From a candidate division WOR-3 bacterium (GTDB lineage Bacteria; SDB-A), in NCBI GenBank assembly GCA_016934535.1, contig JAFGSQ010000061.1, positions 1-32,576 on the forward strand: a stretch of DNA of 32,576 nt, in the 5' to 3' direction. A model generated the notes under the pieces. That model was not told the origin of the DNA. It worked only from the letters and a program-made list of their open reading frames with translations, and did not search any database. Positions 13,971 to 21,184 of this stretch are shown here, in pieces (within the stretch, counting starts at the first letter, position 1; every line of letters starts with the position of its first letter). A program made the position numbers and the translations under genes.

Positions 13971-14666
13971 TTGGACCCCAAATGTTTTTACAAGTTGAGT
14001 TACGGAGTTTATATAGCCTGTTCCAAAAAAGGCTCCAAATTCAACGGTCAAATTGTCAACACATGTTTTCAAGTGACTTCCGATCCTCCTCAAATAGCTC
14101 TGAGCATCAACAAAAACAATCTCACCCACGAGTACATTCAGGAAAGCCGCGTAGTGGCGTTATCTATATTATCCGAGAACGCGCCCATGAAATTTATTGG
14201 AAATTTTGGTTTTAAAAGCGGAAGGGAAATAGATAAATTCCAGGGTATAAATTACAAAATAGGCAAACTTGGAGCCCCTATTGTTCTTGACTACACGACA
14301 GGATATTTTGAACTCGAAATAATAAGCCAGACCGACGTTGGAAGCCACACTCTTTTCATAGGCAAAGTTGTCGAAGCCCAGGTATGCAATGAAGATGAGC
14401 CCATGACCTATAGTTTTTACCACAACGTAAAAAAAGGGCTGTCTCCTAAAAATGCTCCAACGTATGTTAAGAAAACTGAAGAAACAAAACCGGAGGAGGA
14501 AAAGATGAAAAAGTATGTCTGCGATGTTTGCGGATATATCTACGACCCCGAGGTCGGAGATCCCGATTCAAACATTCCGGCGGGAACGGCTTTTGAAGAT
14601 ATCCCCGAAAGCTGGGTTTGTCCGATATGCGGCGCGGGAAAAGACTCCTTTTCCCCGCAGTCTTAA
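13971..14666 (+). CDS. hrb: flavin reductase-rubredoxin fusion (high-molecular-weight rubredoxin)
   Basis: A 231-residue protein from a TTG start. Residues about 1-155 form an FMN-binding flavin reductase domain ([43 protein letters not shown]). A charged linker (about 160-180) joins it to a complete rubredoxin: [14 protein letters not shown] and [15 protein letters not shown] give the two CxxC pairs that bind one iron. In acetogens such as Moorella this fusion passes electrons from NADH to flavodiiron protein FprA. No FprA is encoded here. The next gene is a superoxide reductase, a natural acceptor for rubredoxin electrons, which suggests the partner in this operon. Spacing to the next gene is 15 bases. 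Confidence 0.93.
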   Translation: MDPKCFYKLSYGVYIACSKKGSKFNGQIVNTCFQVTSDPPQIALSINKNNLTHEYIQESRVVALSILSENAPMKFIGNFGFKSGREIDKFQGINYKIGKLGAPIVLDYTTGYFELEIISQTDVGSHTLFIGKVVEAQVCNEDEPMTYSFYHNVKKGLSPKNAPTYVKKTEETKPEEEKMKKYVCDVCGYIYDPEVGDPDSNIPAGTAFEDIPESWVCPICGAGKDSFSPQS

Positions 14667-14681
14667 ATAAAGGAGGATGTA

Positions 14682-15062
14682 ATGACTAAAAAGCTTCAGA
14701 TCTACAAATGCGATATATGCGGCAACATAATCGAAGTTCTGCATCCGGGGGCAGAAGCGCTCGTCTGCTGCGGACAACCGATGAAACTTAAAGATGAACT
14801 GACAAAAGAAGGCGCCGGTGAAAAACACCTGCCAGTAATAGAAAAAACGGGCGACAAAATCAAAGTCAAAGTTGGATCCGTCACTCACCCTATGGAAGAC
14901 GCCCATTACATAGAATGGATAGAAGTCCAGTGCGGCGAAAAGGTGTGCAAAAAATTTCTCAAACCCGGTGAGAACCCCGAAGCTGAGTTCGAAAACTGTA
15001 AGGGCGAGGAAATTATCGCGAGAGAGTACTGCAACGTCCACGGACTGTGGTCGGTCAAGTAA
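14682..15062 (+). CDS. dfx: desulfoferrodoxin (superoxide reductase, two-iron type)
   Basis: A 126-residue superoxide reductase that reduces superoxide to hydrogen peroxide without making oxygen. The N-terminal desulforedoxin domain has Cys10, Cys13, Cys29 and Cys30 (center I, FeCys4). The catalytic center II has the expected ligands His49, His69, His75, Cys117 and His120, with Glu47 and Lys48 in the EKH motif. All metal ligands are present. Start supported by AGGAGG. It sits between the rubredoxin fusion, a likely electron donor, and ferritin, with 15 bases on both sides, so the three are co-transcribed. Confidence 0.96.
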   Translation: MTKKLQIYKCDICGNIIEVLHPGAEALVCCGQPMKLKDELTKEGAGEKHLPVIEKTGDKIKVKVGSVTHPMEDAHYIEWIEVQCGEKVCKKFLKPGENPEAEFENCKGEEIIAREYCNVHGLWSVK

Positions 15063-15077
15063 AAGGAGAAATAAAAC

Positions 15078-15563
15078 ATGGATCAAAAAATGATAAAAGA
15101 GCTAAACGATCAGGTAAACGCCGAGCTTTATTCGGCTTATCTTTATCTTTCTATGTCGGCTTATTTCGAAGACAGGAATTTGAAAGGTTTCGCCAAATGG
15201 ATGAGAATTCAGGCGAAAGAAGAACTCGGCCACGCGATGAAAATATACGATCACATACTCGAAAGAGGCGAAAGAGCTGAACTTTCGAAAATCGACGCTC
15301 CTGACAAGGAATGGGCTTCTCCTCTTGAAGTTTTTAAAAAAACTCTCGAACACGAAAAACACGTAACTTCACTCATTCACGGACTTGTCAAAACAGCGAG
15401 AGACTTAAACGACTACGCGACGGAGATATTCCTTCAATGGTTCGTAACCGAGCAAATTGAAGAAGAAGCGAGTGCCGGAGAGATTCTCAACAAACTCGAC
15501 ATGATTAAAGAGAGTAAAAACGGAATGTTCATGCTCGACAGGGAGCTCGGAACGAGAGAATGA
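15078..15563 (+). CDS. ftn: ferritin (iron storage)
   Basis: A 161-residue bacterial non-heme ferritin. Diiron (ferroxidase) ligands are visible at Glu16, Glu49 and His52, with Glu93, Gln126 and Glu129 region residues completing the site. The protein is cytoplasmic, forms 24-subunit shells and oxidises Fe(II) for storage. Paired with superoxide reductase it would remove free iron that could react with the peroxide made by that enzyme. The start has AAAGGAG. Its stop overlaps the sufC start by 4 bases (ATGA), indicating coupled translation into the Fe-S assembly genes. Confidence 0.95.
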   Translation: MDQKMIKELNDQVNAELYSAYLYLSMSAYFEDRNLKGFAKWMRIQAKEELGHAMKIYDHILERGERAELSKIDAPDKEWASPLEVFKKTLEHEKHVTSLIHGLVKTARDLNDYATEIFLQWFVTEQIEEEASAGEILNKLDMIKESKNGMFMLDRELGTRE

Positions 15564-16315
15564 TAAAAAGAGATAAGGAGAAGAAAAGCGTTCTCAGGAT
15601 AAGGAATCTCGCGCTTTCTCTAAACGGGAAAAAAATAATTAACGACCTCGATGCCGAGATATGGCAGGGTCACGTTCACGCCGTAGTCGGACCTAACGGC
15701 GCTGGTAAATCCACGTTAGCCGGAATCCTGATGGGACTCTCCGGCTATCGGGATTACGAAGGCGAAATAATTTTTCGGGGAAAATCGTTAAAAGAACTCG
15801 GGATTTACGAAAGAGCTGAACTCGGTATGACACTCGCCTGGCAGGAACCCGCGAGATACGAAGGACTGAAAGTGAAAGATTTCGTCGGAGCCGCGTCGGA
15901 AAAGATTTCCGGAATAAAATCGGCCAAAGCCCTAAAAGAGGTAGGATTGGATCCCGATGAATACCTTACAAGAAATGTGGACAAAACTTTGAGCGGAGGC
16001 GAGAGAAAGAAAATCGAACTCGCATCAATATACCTGATGAAGCCCAAACTGGCGATATTGGATGAACCTGACTCAGGGATAGACGTGGAATCGTTAGGTA
16101 GAATATTCGACGTAGTACGAAAACTCAAGGAAAAAGGAACCACGGTAATAATGATAACCCACAGCCTCGAAGTACTGAAACATTCCGATCACGCGTTTTT
16201 GATGTGTGACGGAAGGATTGTCGACAAAGGAGCCGTGTCTAAAATTTCGAAATACTTTGAGAATAAATGCATACCCTGTTCCCACAAAAACATGCCGGAC
16301 AGAGGAGTCAAATGA
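15560..16315 (+). CDS. sufC: SufC/SmsC, Fe-S assembly ATPase
   Basis: A 251-residue ABC-type ATPase. Walker A is GPNGAGKST, the signature is LSGGERKK, and Walker B is LAILDEPDSGID followed by the switch His in MITHSLEVL. The DEPDSGID form is characteristic of SufC. It powers the SufB-type scaffold on which Fe-S clusters are built in the cytoplasm. The C-terminus carries an extra short tail with two Cys (CIPCSHKN). Start and stop each overlap the neighbouring gene by 4 bases. No sufS, sufU or sufE gene is in the window, so the sulfur donor must come from elsewhere. Confidence 0.94.
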   Translation: MIKRDKEKKSVLRIRNLALSLNGKKIINDLDAEIWQGHVHAVVGPNGAGKSTLAGILMGLSGYRDYEGEIIFRGKSLKELGIYERAELGMTLAWQEPARYEGLKVKDFVGAASEKISGIKSAKALKEVGLDPDEYLTRNVDKTLSGGERKKIELASIYLMKPKLAILDEPDSGIDVESLGRIFDVVRKLKEKGTTVIMITHSLEVLKHSDHAFLMCDGRIVDKGAVSKISKYFENKCIPCSHKNMPDRGVK

Positions 16316-17250
16316 CCCAAAACAAGAATGCAGAAGAACTTTTTTCGAAAACCGATTCAGATATTAACGATCTTCTGGACCCGAAAATCGCCCATCTCAT
16401 AATTAGCCACGATAAAGTCGTCAGCAAAAACGGCGTTGAAGGCCTCAAGGTTGAAACCCAGACGATCGAAAACGGCCTTCACGTCCTCATCGAACTCGAA
16501 GAAGGAATAGTTATTGAAAAACCCGTCCATCTCTGTTTCGGTATGCTGCCTGAACAGGGAATTCAAAATATAGTAGTTGAAGCCGTGATGAAAGAGCGCG
16601 CTTCGATGTCCGTTCTCGCTCACTGCGTTTTCCCGAACGCGATAGACGTTCAGCACCTGATGAATGGCAGTATAAAACTCGGAAAATATTCTGTTTTCAG
16701 ATATTTCGAAAGGCACGTTCACAGCGAGAAAGGCGGAGTGAGGGTCGTGCCGAAAACTGTTGTGGAGCTGGGCGAAGGTGCAAAATTCTCGACGGAATTC
16801 GAACTTCTCAGAGGCAGAGTCGGCGTCATTGATATAGACTACGAGGCCAAATGCTCGGAAAACTCTGTCCTTGAAATGTCGGCTAGGATAAACGGAACCG
16901 AAGACGACAAAATTTCAATCAGGGAGACCGGATTGCTCCAAGGAGCTTATTCGAGAGGAGTTTTAAAGACCAAGATAGCCCTGCGCGGAAGGTCGAGAGC
17001 CGATGTCTTCAATAAAATTATCGCATCGGGAGCTTATTCGAGAGGTCATGTTGACTGCAAGGAAATCGTCATGGACCAAGCAGTAGCCAACGCAGTGCCG
17101 ATAGTTGAAGTCAGACATCCCAAGGCTCGCGTAACTCACGAAGCTGCAATAGGAAGCGTCGACAACAGACAGCTCGAAACGCTTATGTCGAGAGGCGTTT
17201 CTGAAGAAGCCGCCGAAGAAATGATAATACAGGGGATGCTGTCAGAATGA
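16312..17250 (+). CDS. sufB: SufB/SmsB-like Fe-S scaffold
   Basis: 312 residues from ATG 16312, which overlaps the sufC stop; an ATG 45 bases upstream lies inside sufC and is disfavoured. The C-terminal half is a SufB/SufD beta-helix (SRGVLKTKIALRGRSRADVFN). The cluster-building Cys (Cys249, in HVDCKEIV) and Glu (Glu277, in VTHEAA) correspond to the key Cys and Glu of SufB rather than SufD. The ending SRGVSEEAAEEMIIQGM is typical. At 312 residues it is much shorter than E. coli SufB, and no sufD exists here, which fits the two-gene SUF-like minimal system (SmsCB) of anaerobes and archaea. That assignment is inferred. Confidence 0.88.
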   Translation: MTQNKNAEELFSKTDSDINDLLDPKIAHLIISHDKVVSKNGVEGLKVETQTIENGLHVLIELEEGIVIEKPVHLCFGMLPEQGIQNIVVEAVMKERASMSVLAHCVFPNAIDVQHLMNGSIKLGKYSVFRYFERHVHSEKGGVRVVPKTVVELGEGAKFSTEFELLRGRVGVIDIDYEAKCSENSVLEMSARINGTEDDKISIRETGLLQGAYSRGVLKTKIALRGRSRADVFNKIIASGAYSRGHVDCKEIVMDQAVANAVPIVEVRHPKARVTHEAAIGSVDNRQLETLMSRGVSEEAAEEMIIQGMLSE

Positions 17251-17345
17251 AAGCAGGAAGGAAAAATGCTATCGCTTTTCCCGCTGGAATGAATTTCAGC
17301 GGAATCTTTACCCTGTCAGCAAGATCAGTCATGACAGAGTCATGA
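17247..17345 (+). CDS. small ORF after sufB, in frame with the next gene across one TGA
   Basis: ATG overlaps the sufB stop (ATGA). It encodes 32 residues (KAGRKNAIAFPAG, ending MTES), then TGA, and the next gene's ATG follows immediately in the same frame. It contains a hairpin-like repeat, TTCCCGCTG and CAGCGGAA (about 17278-17302). It may be a real small peptide, the positively charged front of a signal anchor cut off by a stop, or chance. No family recognised. Confidence 0.25.
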   Translation: MKAGRKNAIAFPAGMNFSGIFTLSARSVMTES

Positions 17346-17972
17346 ATGTTTTGCGCTGTAGTTCTCGCTCTGGTTTCCGGTTTCCTTTATCTTGCCGTTA
17401 CAGACTCTTCAATACTTGAAATTCACGATTCATTATATGACCGGACTCAGGAAATAACTGTTGCGGAACCGGAGTTTTTAAACAGAGATTTGATTAGAGA
17501 AGACTACCGGGTTATCGATTCGTTTTCCGCTGACATAACTGGAGACGGATTATCGGACGAAGTTTATCTCATAGAACGCCCTTTCAGAGACTGGCCTTTT
17601 GCCGTTTGGCACGAAATGGAGACCGTGATTTCAGGCAACAAAGACGAAAGAGGGCTCTCGTGCAGTATTTTTGTTTTCGGTCCGAAGTCTCCGAACGACA
17701 CAACCGGCAGTTTATTGTGGGCTGGATCTCCAATGTTCGTTCCTTTCACTGAAATCGAGCAGATAGATTCCGACAAAGACAAAGTTTTCGAGATCGCCGC
17801 CATTGAAAGCGATTATACGATTTGGTCAACGGGCTACGGAACAGACGTGGCAGTGTGGATATGGGACGGATTCGGTTTCAGAAGGGACTGCTTCTGTGGA
17901 GAAAGATCTTTCCTTTATGATTCATTGGAAATAAATGAAACAACGAGCATTTTACAAGTGCGCGTCAAATGA
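17346..17972 (+). CDS. unknown exported or anchored protein
   Basis: 208 residues. A hydrophobic N-terminal segment (FCAVVLALVSGFLYLAV, residues 2-18) suggests a signal peptide or anchor, although it lacks the usual positive charge at the very start. The soluble part holds one FG-GAP/VCBS-like calcium loop (DITGDGLSDEVYL) and a second acidic stretch (QIDSDKDKVFEIAAI), so it may be a small propeller-like or single-blade domain. I recognise no named family. AGAG lies before the ATG, which directly follows an in-frame TGA. It may belong to the upstream Suf operon by read-through. Confidence 0.55.
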   Translation: MFCAVVLALVSGFLYLAVTDSSILEIHDSLYDRTQEITVAEPEFLNRDLIREDYRVIDSFSADITGDGLSDEVYLIERPFRDWPFAVWHEMETVISGNKDERGLSCSIFVFGPKSPNDTTGSLLWAGSPMFVPFTEIEQIDSDKDKVFEIAAIESDYTIWSTGYGTDVAVWIWDGFGFRRDCFCGERSFLYDSLEINETTSILQVRVK

Positions 17973-18041
17973 CTTACCCGCTCTTTTGGTGTTTTTCAGT
18001 TTTTCGTGATATTCTATTTGTAAATTTTGCTGGAGGTTAAT

Positions 18042-20072
18042 ATGATGAGACTGTTTCGTTTTCCAGTAATCCTTTCCATACCTGTAATATTTACTCTGGC
18101 CAGACTTTCCGGCGCCGACTTCAATATTGAAGATTCAATTCCTGCCTCATACCAGGGGGCCGACTTCAGGTATCCCGTTGATCCCGAAAAGATTTTGTAT
18201 CTGGAATTTGCCGGCCTCAATGAAGGTCAGGCCAGGTTTCTTTGTCAGAACGGTTTTGTCATTGTTCCAGGAAATTCAAGGGATTTTTATTGTCTGTACG
18301 ACGGTTTTAAATACGATTCCGTTCCTGTTTACGTCACTGCTGACGCCATGCTGCACACCTACCATTTGATCTTCAATAAAATAATAAGAGGCCTTGAGGA
18401 CGAGTTTTTGAGGGAGAGATTGCTGATGCTCACGGTGGACCTCTGCGCCGAAGCGAAGGATGTTTATTCCGAGCTAAGAGGCACGCAGTTCGAAGACGCC
18501 GCGCTGGATGTCTGGACGTATTTTGAAATAGCACGTTTTCTTCTGGACGAAAAACCTTCGGCACTCCCACTGGCGGTAATGATTGCTGCACAGTACGAGA
18601 TAGAAAGGATTTCCGAAGCCCAGGGCATAGATGTTTCAACCCTTATGACTGAGGGAGAAGATATCTACGAAGAGGACTACAGTCAATACAGGCCGAGGGG
18701 GCATTACGACGGCAAACCCGAAAGAGAGAGATATTTCAGGGCGATGATGTGGTTCGGAAGAATAACATTTTCAACGGACGATCTCGGAGATATCCGAAGA
18801 ATCATTGTCTTTGCCGACATAATGTCAAAACCCGGGAATGATTATCTGAAAAAATGGCAGGAAATATCGGAGCCCATTGAGTATTTTGTAGGAAGGTCAA
18901 AAGATCTCAGCGTTGTCGAAGCCGTATCTGTTTTCAGAAAAATATACGGTGATTCCCCCGATAAATCAGCTCTCGTAAGCTTGGTAAAAGGGACGGAGTT
19001 TTTATCTGAGATAAAAAAAATATCCAAGGGCGAAGACCTGCCGTTTGAATATTCAGAAAATGACCCCGGTTTCAGGTTTATGGGACAAAAATACGTATTC
19101 GATTCACACGTATATGAAAAACTTGTCTACAGCGAAGTCGGGACGCCTTCAAACACAAGAATGCTGCCCAAAGCTCTCGACCTGTTCGCTGTTTTTGGCA
19201 GCGAAGAAGCGTACGGCATTCTCGAAAGCGATGGCGACACTGAAATCGAAAATTATTCCGAGAACATGGAAAAACTGAAAGCCCTCGTCTCAAGAATTAC
19301 TCCCGAAAAGTGGCAATCCGATGTGTACATTTACTGGCTTTACGTACTGAAAACATACGTCAGGGAAAAAGGCGAGTCATATCCGAAGTACATGAGAAAA
19401 CTATCGTGGACGCTGAGAAATCTCTACGCCGCTTTGGCGAGTTACACTGAACTCAAACATGACACTGTGCTTTACGCGAATCAGGTAATGGCAGAATGCG
19501 GCGACGACATCCCGTACGATAAGTACATCTGTCACGTCGAGCCTGATCCTGAATTCTTTTACAGTCTTTTGAAGCTGGTCGAATTGACCGAAAAAGCGCT
19601 GGAAAAAACCGGCGTTGAGTTGAAAGCTTCTGAAGGCTTGCTTGCAAACCTTGAAGAGGAAACCCGGTACATGGCATCGGTATCTCTTAAAGAACTCAGG
19701 GGAGAAGAATTGAGCAGGGAAGACTTCGACCGTCTATATTATTTCGGCGGATGGCTCGAATGGATGGTTTTTGAATCCGCGGACGATCCTGCAGGAAATC
19801 CCGACTGGGAATGGGCTGGACTCGTCACGGACATAGCGACCGATCCGAACGGCAGAGTCCTTCAGGAGGCGACAGGAAAAATATTCAAGATATTCGTAAT
19901 AACTCAGGGTAAAGAAGGAAGGCCTCAGCTCGCAGGAGGAGGCGTATATTCTTACTACGAATTCCCGTGGCCGATGGACGACAGACTTACGGACTCTAAA
20001 TGGAGAAAAATGCTATTAGAAAATTCCGAACCGCCGAGACCTGAGTGGTCGGGTAATTTCATAATTGAATGA
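18042..20072 (+). CDS. secreted DUF3160 family protein
   Basis: 676 residues from ATG 18042, chosen because GGAGG lies five bases upstream; the in-frame ATG at 18027 has none. Signal peptide MRLFRFPVILSIPVIFTLAR ends near SGADF. The rest matches the large DUF3160 family: NGFVIVPG, then VYVTADAMLHTYHLIFN, a long helical middle, and near the C-terminus WEWAGLVTDIATDPNGRVLQEATG followed by GGVYSYYEFPWPMDDRLTD. The function of this family is unknown. It is exported but has no C-terminal sorting tail. The PAP2 phosphatase gene starts 18 bases later, so the two probably share a transcript. Confidence 0.85.
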   Translation: MMRLFRFPVILSIPVIFTLARLSGADFNIEDSIPASYQGADFRYPVDPEKILYLEFAGLNEGQARFLCQNGFVIVPGNSRDFYCLYDGFKYDSVPVYVTADAMLHTYHLIFNKIIRGLEDEFLRERLLMLTVDLCAEAKDVYSELRGTQFEDAALDVWTYFEIARFLLDEKPSALPLAVMIAAQYEIERISEAQGIDVSTLMTEGEDIYEEDYSQYRPRGHYDGKPERERYFRAMMWFGRITFSTDDLGDIRRIIVFADIMSKPGNDYLKKWQEISEPIEYFVGRSKDLSVVEAVSVFRKIYGDSPDKSALVSLVKGTEFLSEIKKISKGEDLPFEYSENDPGFRFMGQKYVFDSHVYEKLVYSEVGTPSNTRMLPKALDLFAVFGSEEAYGILESDGDTEIENYSENMEKLKALVSRITPEKWQSDVYIYWLYVLKTYVREKGESYPKYMRKLSWTLRNLYAALASYTELKHDTVLYANQVMAECGDDIPYDKYICHVEPDPEFFYSLLKLVELTEKALEKTGVELKASEGLLANLEEETRYMASVSLKELRGEELSREDFDRLYYFGGWLEWMVFESADDPAGNPDWEWAGLVTDIATDPNGRVLQEATGKIFKIFVITQGKEGRPQLAGGGVYSYYEFPWPMDDRLTDSKWRKMLLENSEPPRPEWSGNFIIE

Positions 20073-20090
20073 GTCCCTGACAATTACTTT

Positions 20091-20714
20091 ATGACACTAA
20101 GCTATCTGCCTTTCGGCGCCGACATATTTGTTCTGGAATTAATAAACAAAACATTGCACGCAGTTTTTCTGAATTATTTTTTTGTTTTTTTCTCTGACGA
20201 AAAAGCAGCGGTTTTCCCGCTGGCCCTGACCTTATTTTTTTTTCTGAGAAAATACAAGAAAAAGGGAATCGTGCTTTTTTTGTTCGCGATCGCAGCTGTC
20301 GGACTGTCGGACCTTTTGGGAGCAAGATTTTTCAAGGAGTTGTTTGACAGACCAAGACCCTGTCAGGAAATAGCCGGTATATTTTATTTCGATAAAAAGA
20401 CCGCCGGATGGTTGATCACCGACGGAGTGACAGGTTTTAAATCTTCCTCTTCATTCGTTTCCAATCACTCGGCAAACGCCGCCGCATTTGCCCTGTTTTC
20501 TTCGTTTTATCTCAGGCGGCTTTCCGTTTTTTTTCTTACGGCGGCTTTTTTAGTCGGAATATCGAGGATATACACAGGAGTTCATTACCCTTCCGATGTC
20601 GCGGCGGGATTTGCGACAGGAGCAGTGTGCGCTTTTTTTACCAAATGGCTCTGTGATCTATCAATCAAAATCCATTCAGGATATCGGGAAAAGAGAAAAA
20701 AAGTACGAAGTTGA
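20091..20714 (+). CDS. PAP2 superfamily membrane phosphatase
   Basis: A 207-residue protein with about five membrane helices. The three PAP2 motifs are present: K-x6-RP (Lys82 to Arg89-Pro90), a variant second motif SNHSAN where the usual form is PSGH, and SRIYTGVHYPSD (S-R-x5-H-x3-D). The catalytic histidines are kept. Family members remove phosphate from lipid phosphates such as undecaprenyl diphosphate or phosphatidic acid on the outer membrane face. Position after the DUF3160 gene gives no clear hint to substrate. The start ATG has no obvious ribosome site. Confidence 0.85.
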   Translation: MTLSYLPFGADIFVLELINKTLHAVFLNYFFVFFSDEKAAVFPLALTLFFFLRKYKKKGIVLFLFAIAAVGLSDLLGARFFKELFDRPRPCQEIAGIFYFDKKTAGWLITDGVTGFKSSSSFVSNHSANAAAFALFSSFYLRRLSVFFLTAAFLVGISRIYTGVHYPSDVAAGFATGAVCAFFTKWLCDLSIKIHSGYREKRKKVRS

Positions 20715-20739
20715 TTTTTTCATTTCTGTGATTTATTAT
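20711..20739 (+). promoter_or_regulatory. promoter of the ferredoxin-AOR operon
   Basis: TTGATT (20711-20716), a 17-bp spacer and TATTAT (20734-20739) lie about 50 bases before the ferredoxin start. The -35 box overlaps the PAP2 stop codon. Confidence 0.5.
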
Positions 20740-20791
20740 TGATCGATATGTAATTGTCCCGTCAAAAAATTAAGGGAGGTAGGGAAAAGGC

Positions 20792-21184
20792 ATGAAATAC
20801 CTGAAAACTCACCCTGATAAATGCATCGGTTGTATGGTTTGTATGGACGTCTGCTCGGAGACATTCTTTGGCGAAAAAGATCACAGAAAATCTTCGATAA
20901 AGATAACTCCAAAAAAGGAAGAAGGCTTCGAGATAACCGTCTGCAATCAGAAATGCCGTTTGTGCGTCGACGAGTGTCCTGTCAAGGCTCTTTCTATAAC
21001 TTCTCAGGGAGTAGTAATACTCAATAAAAAACTTTGCGTCGGATGCCTCGCCTGTGTCGCTGTCTGTCCTATAAATGCTATGATGTGGCTGGAAGGCTTG
21101 GAAAATCCCTTTAAATGCGTGGCCTGCGGAAAATGCGCTGAAAAATGCCCGTCGGGCGCCATTGAAATTGCCGAGGAGGAATAA
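20792..21184 (+). CDS. polyferredoxin-type partner of the AOR enzyme
   Basis: A 130-residue iron-sulfur protein with four Cys-rich clusters of the 4Fe-4S type: CIGCMVCMDVC near the N-terminus, CNQKCRLCVDECP, CVGCLACVAVCP and CVACGKCAEKCP. The layout resembles the AorA-type small subunit of bacterial aldehyde oxidoreductases and the ferredoxin subunits beside other AOR-family enzymes. It would carry electrons from the pterin site. Its stop codon TAA is directly followed by the AOR start ATG, with the ribosome site GGAGG inside its last codons, so expression should be tightly matched. Confidence 0.9.
   Translation: MKYLKTHPDKCIGCMVCMDVCSETFFGEKDHRKSSIKITPKKEEGFEITVCNQKCRLCVDECPVKALSITSQGVVILNKKLCVGCLACVAVCPINAMMWLEGLENPFKCVACGKCAEKCPSGAIEIAEEE

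Noticed and set aside
17247-17972. Selenoprotein read through the TGA at 17343-17345
   Set aside because: An ATG follows the TGA at once with a plausible ribosome site, and I see no convincing SECIS-like hairpin directly after the TGA.
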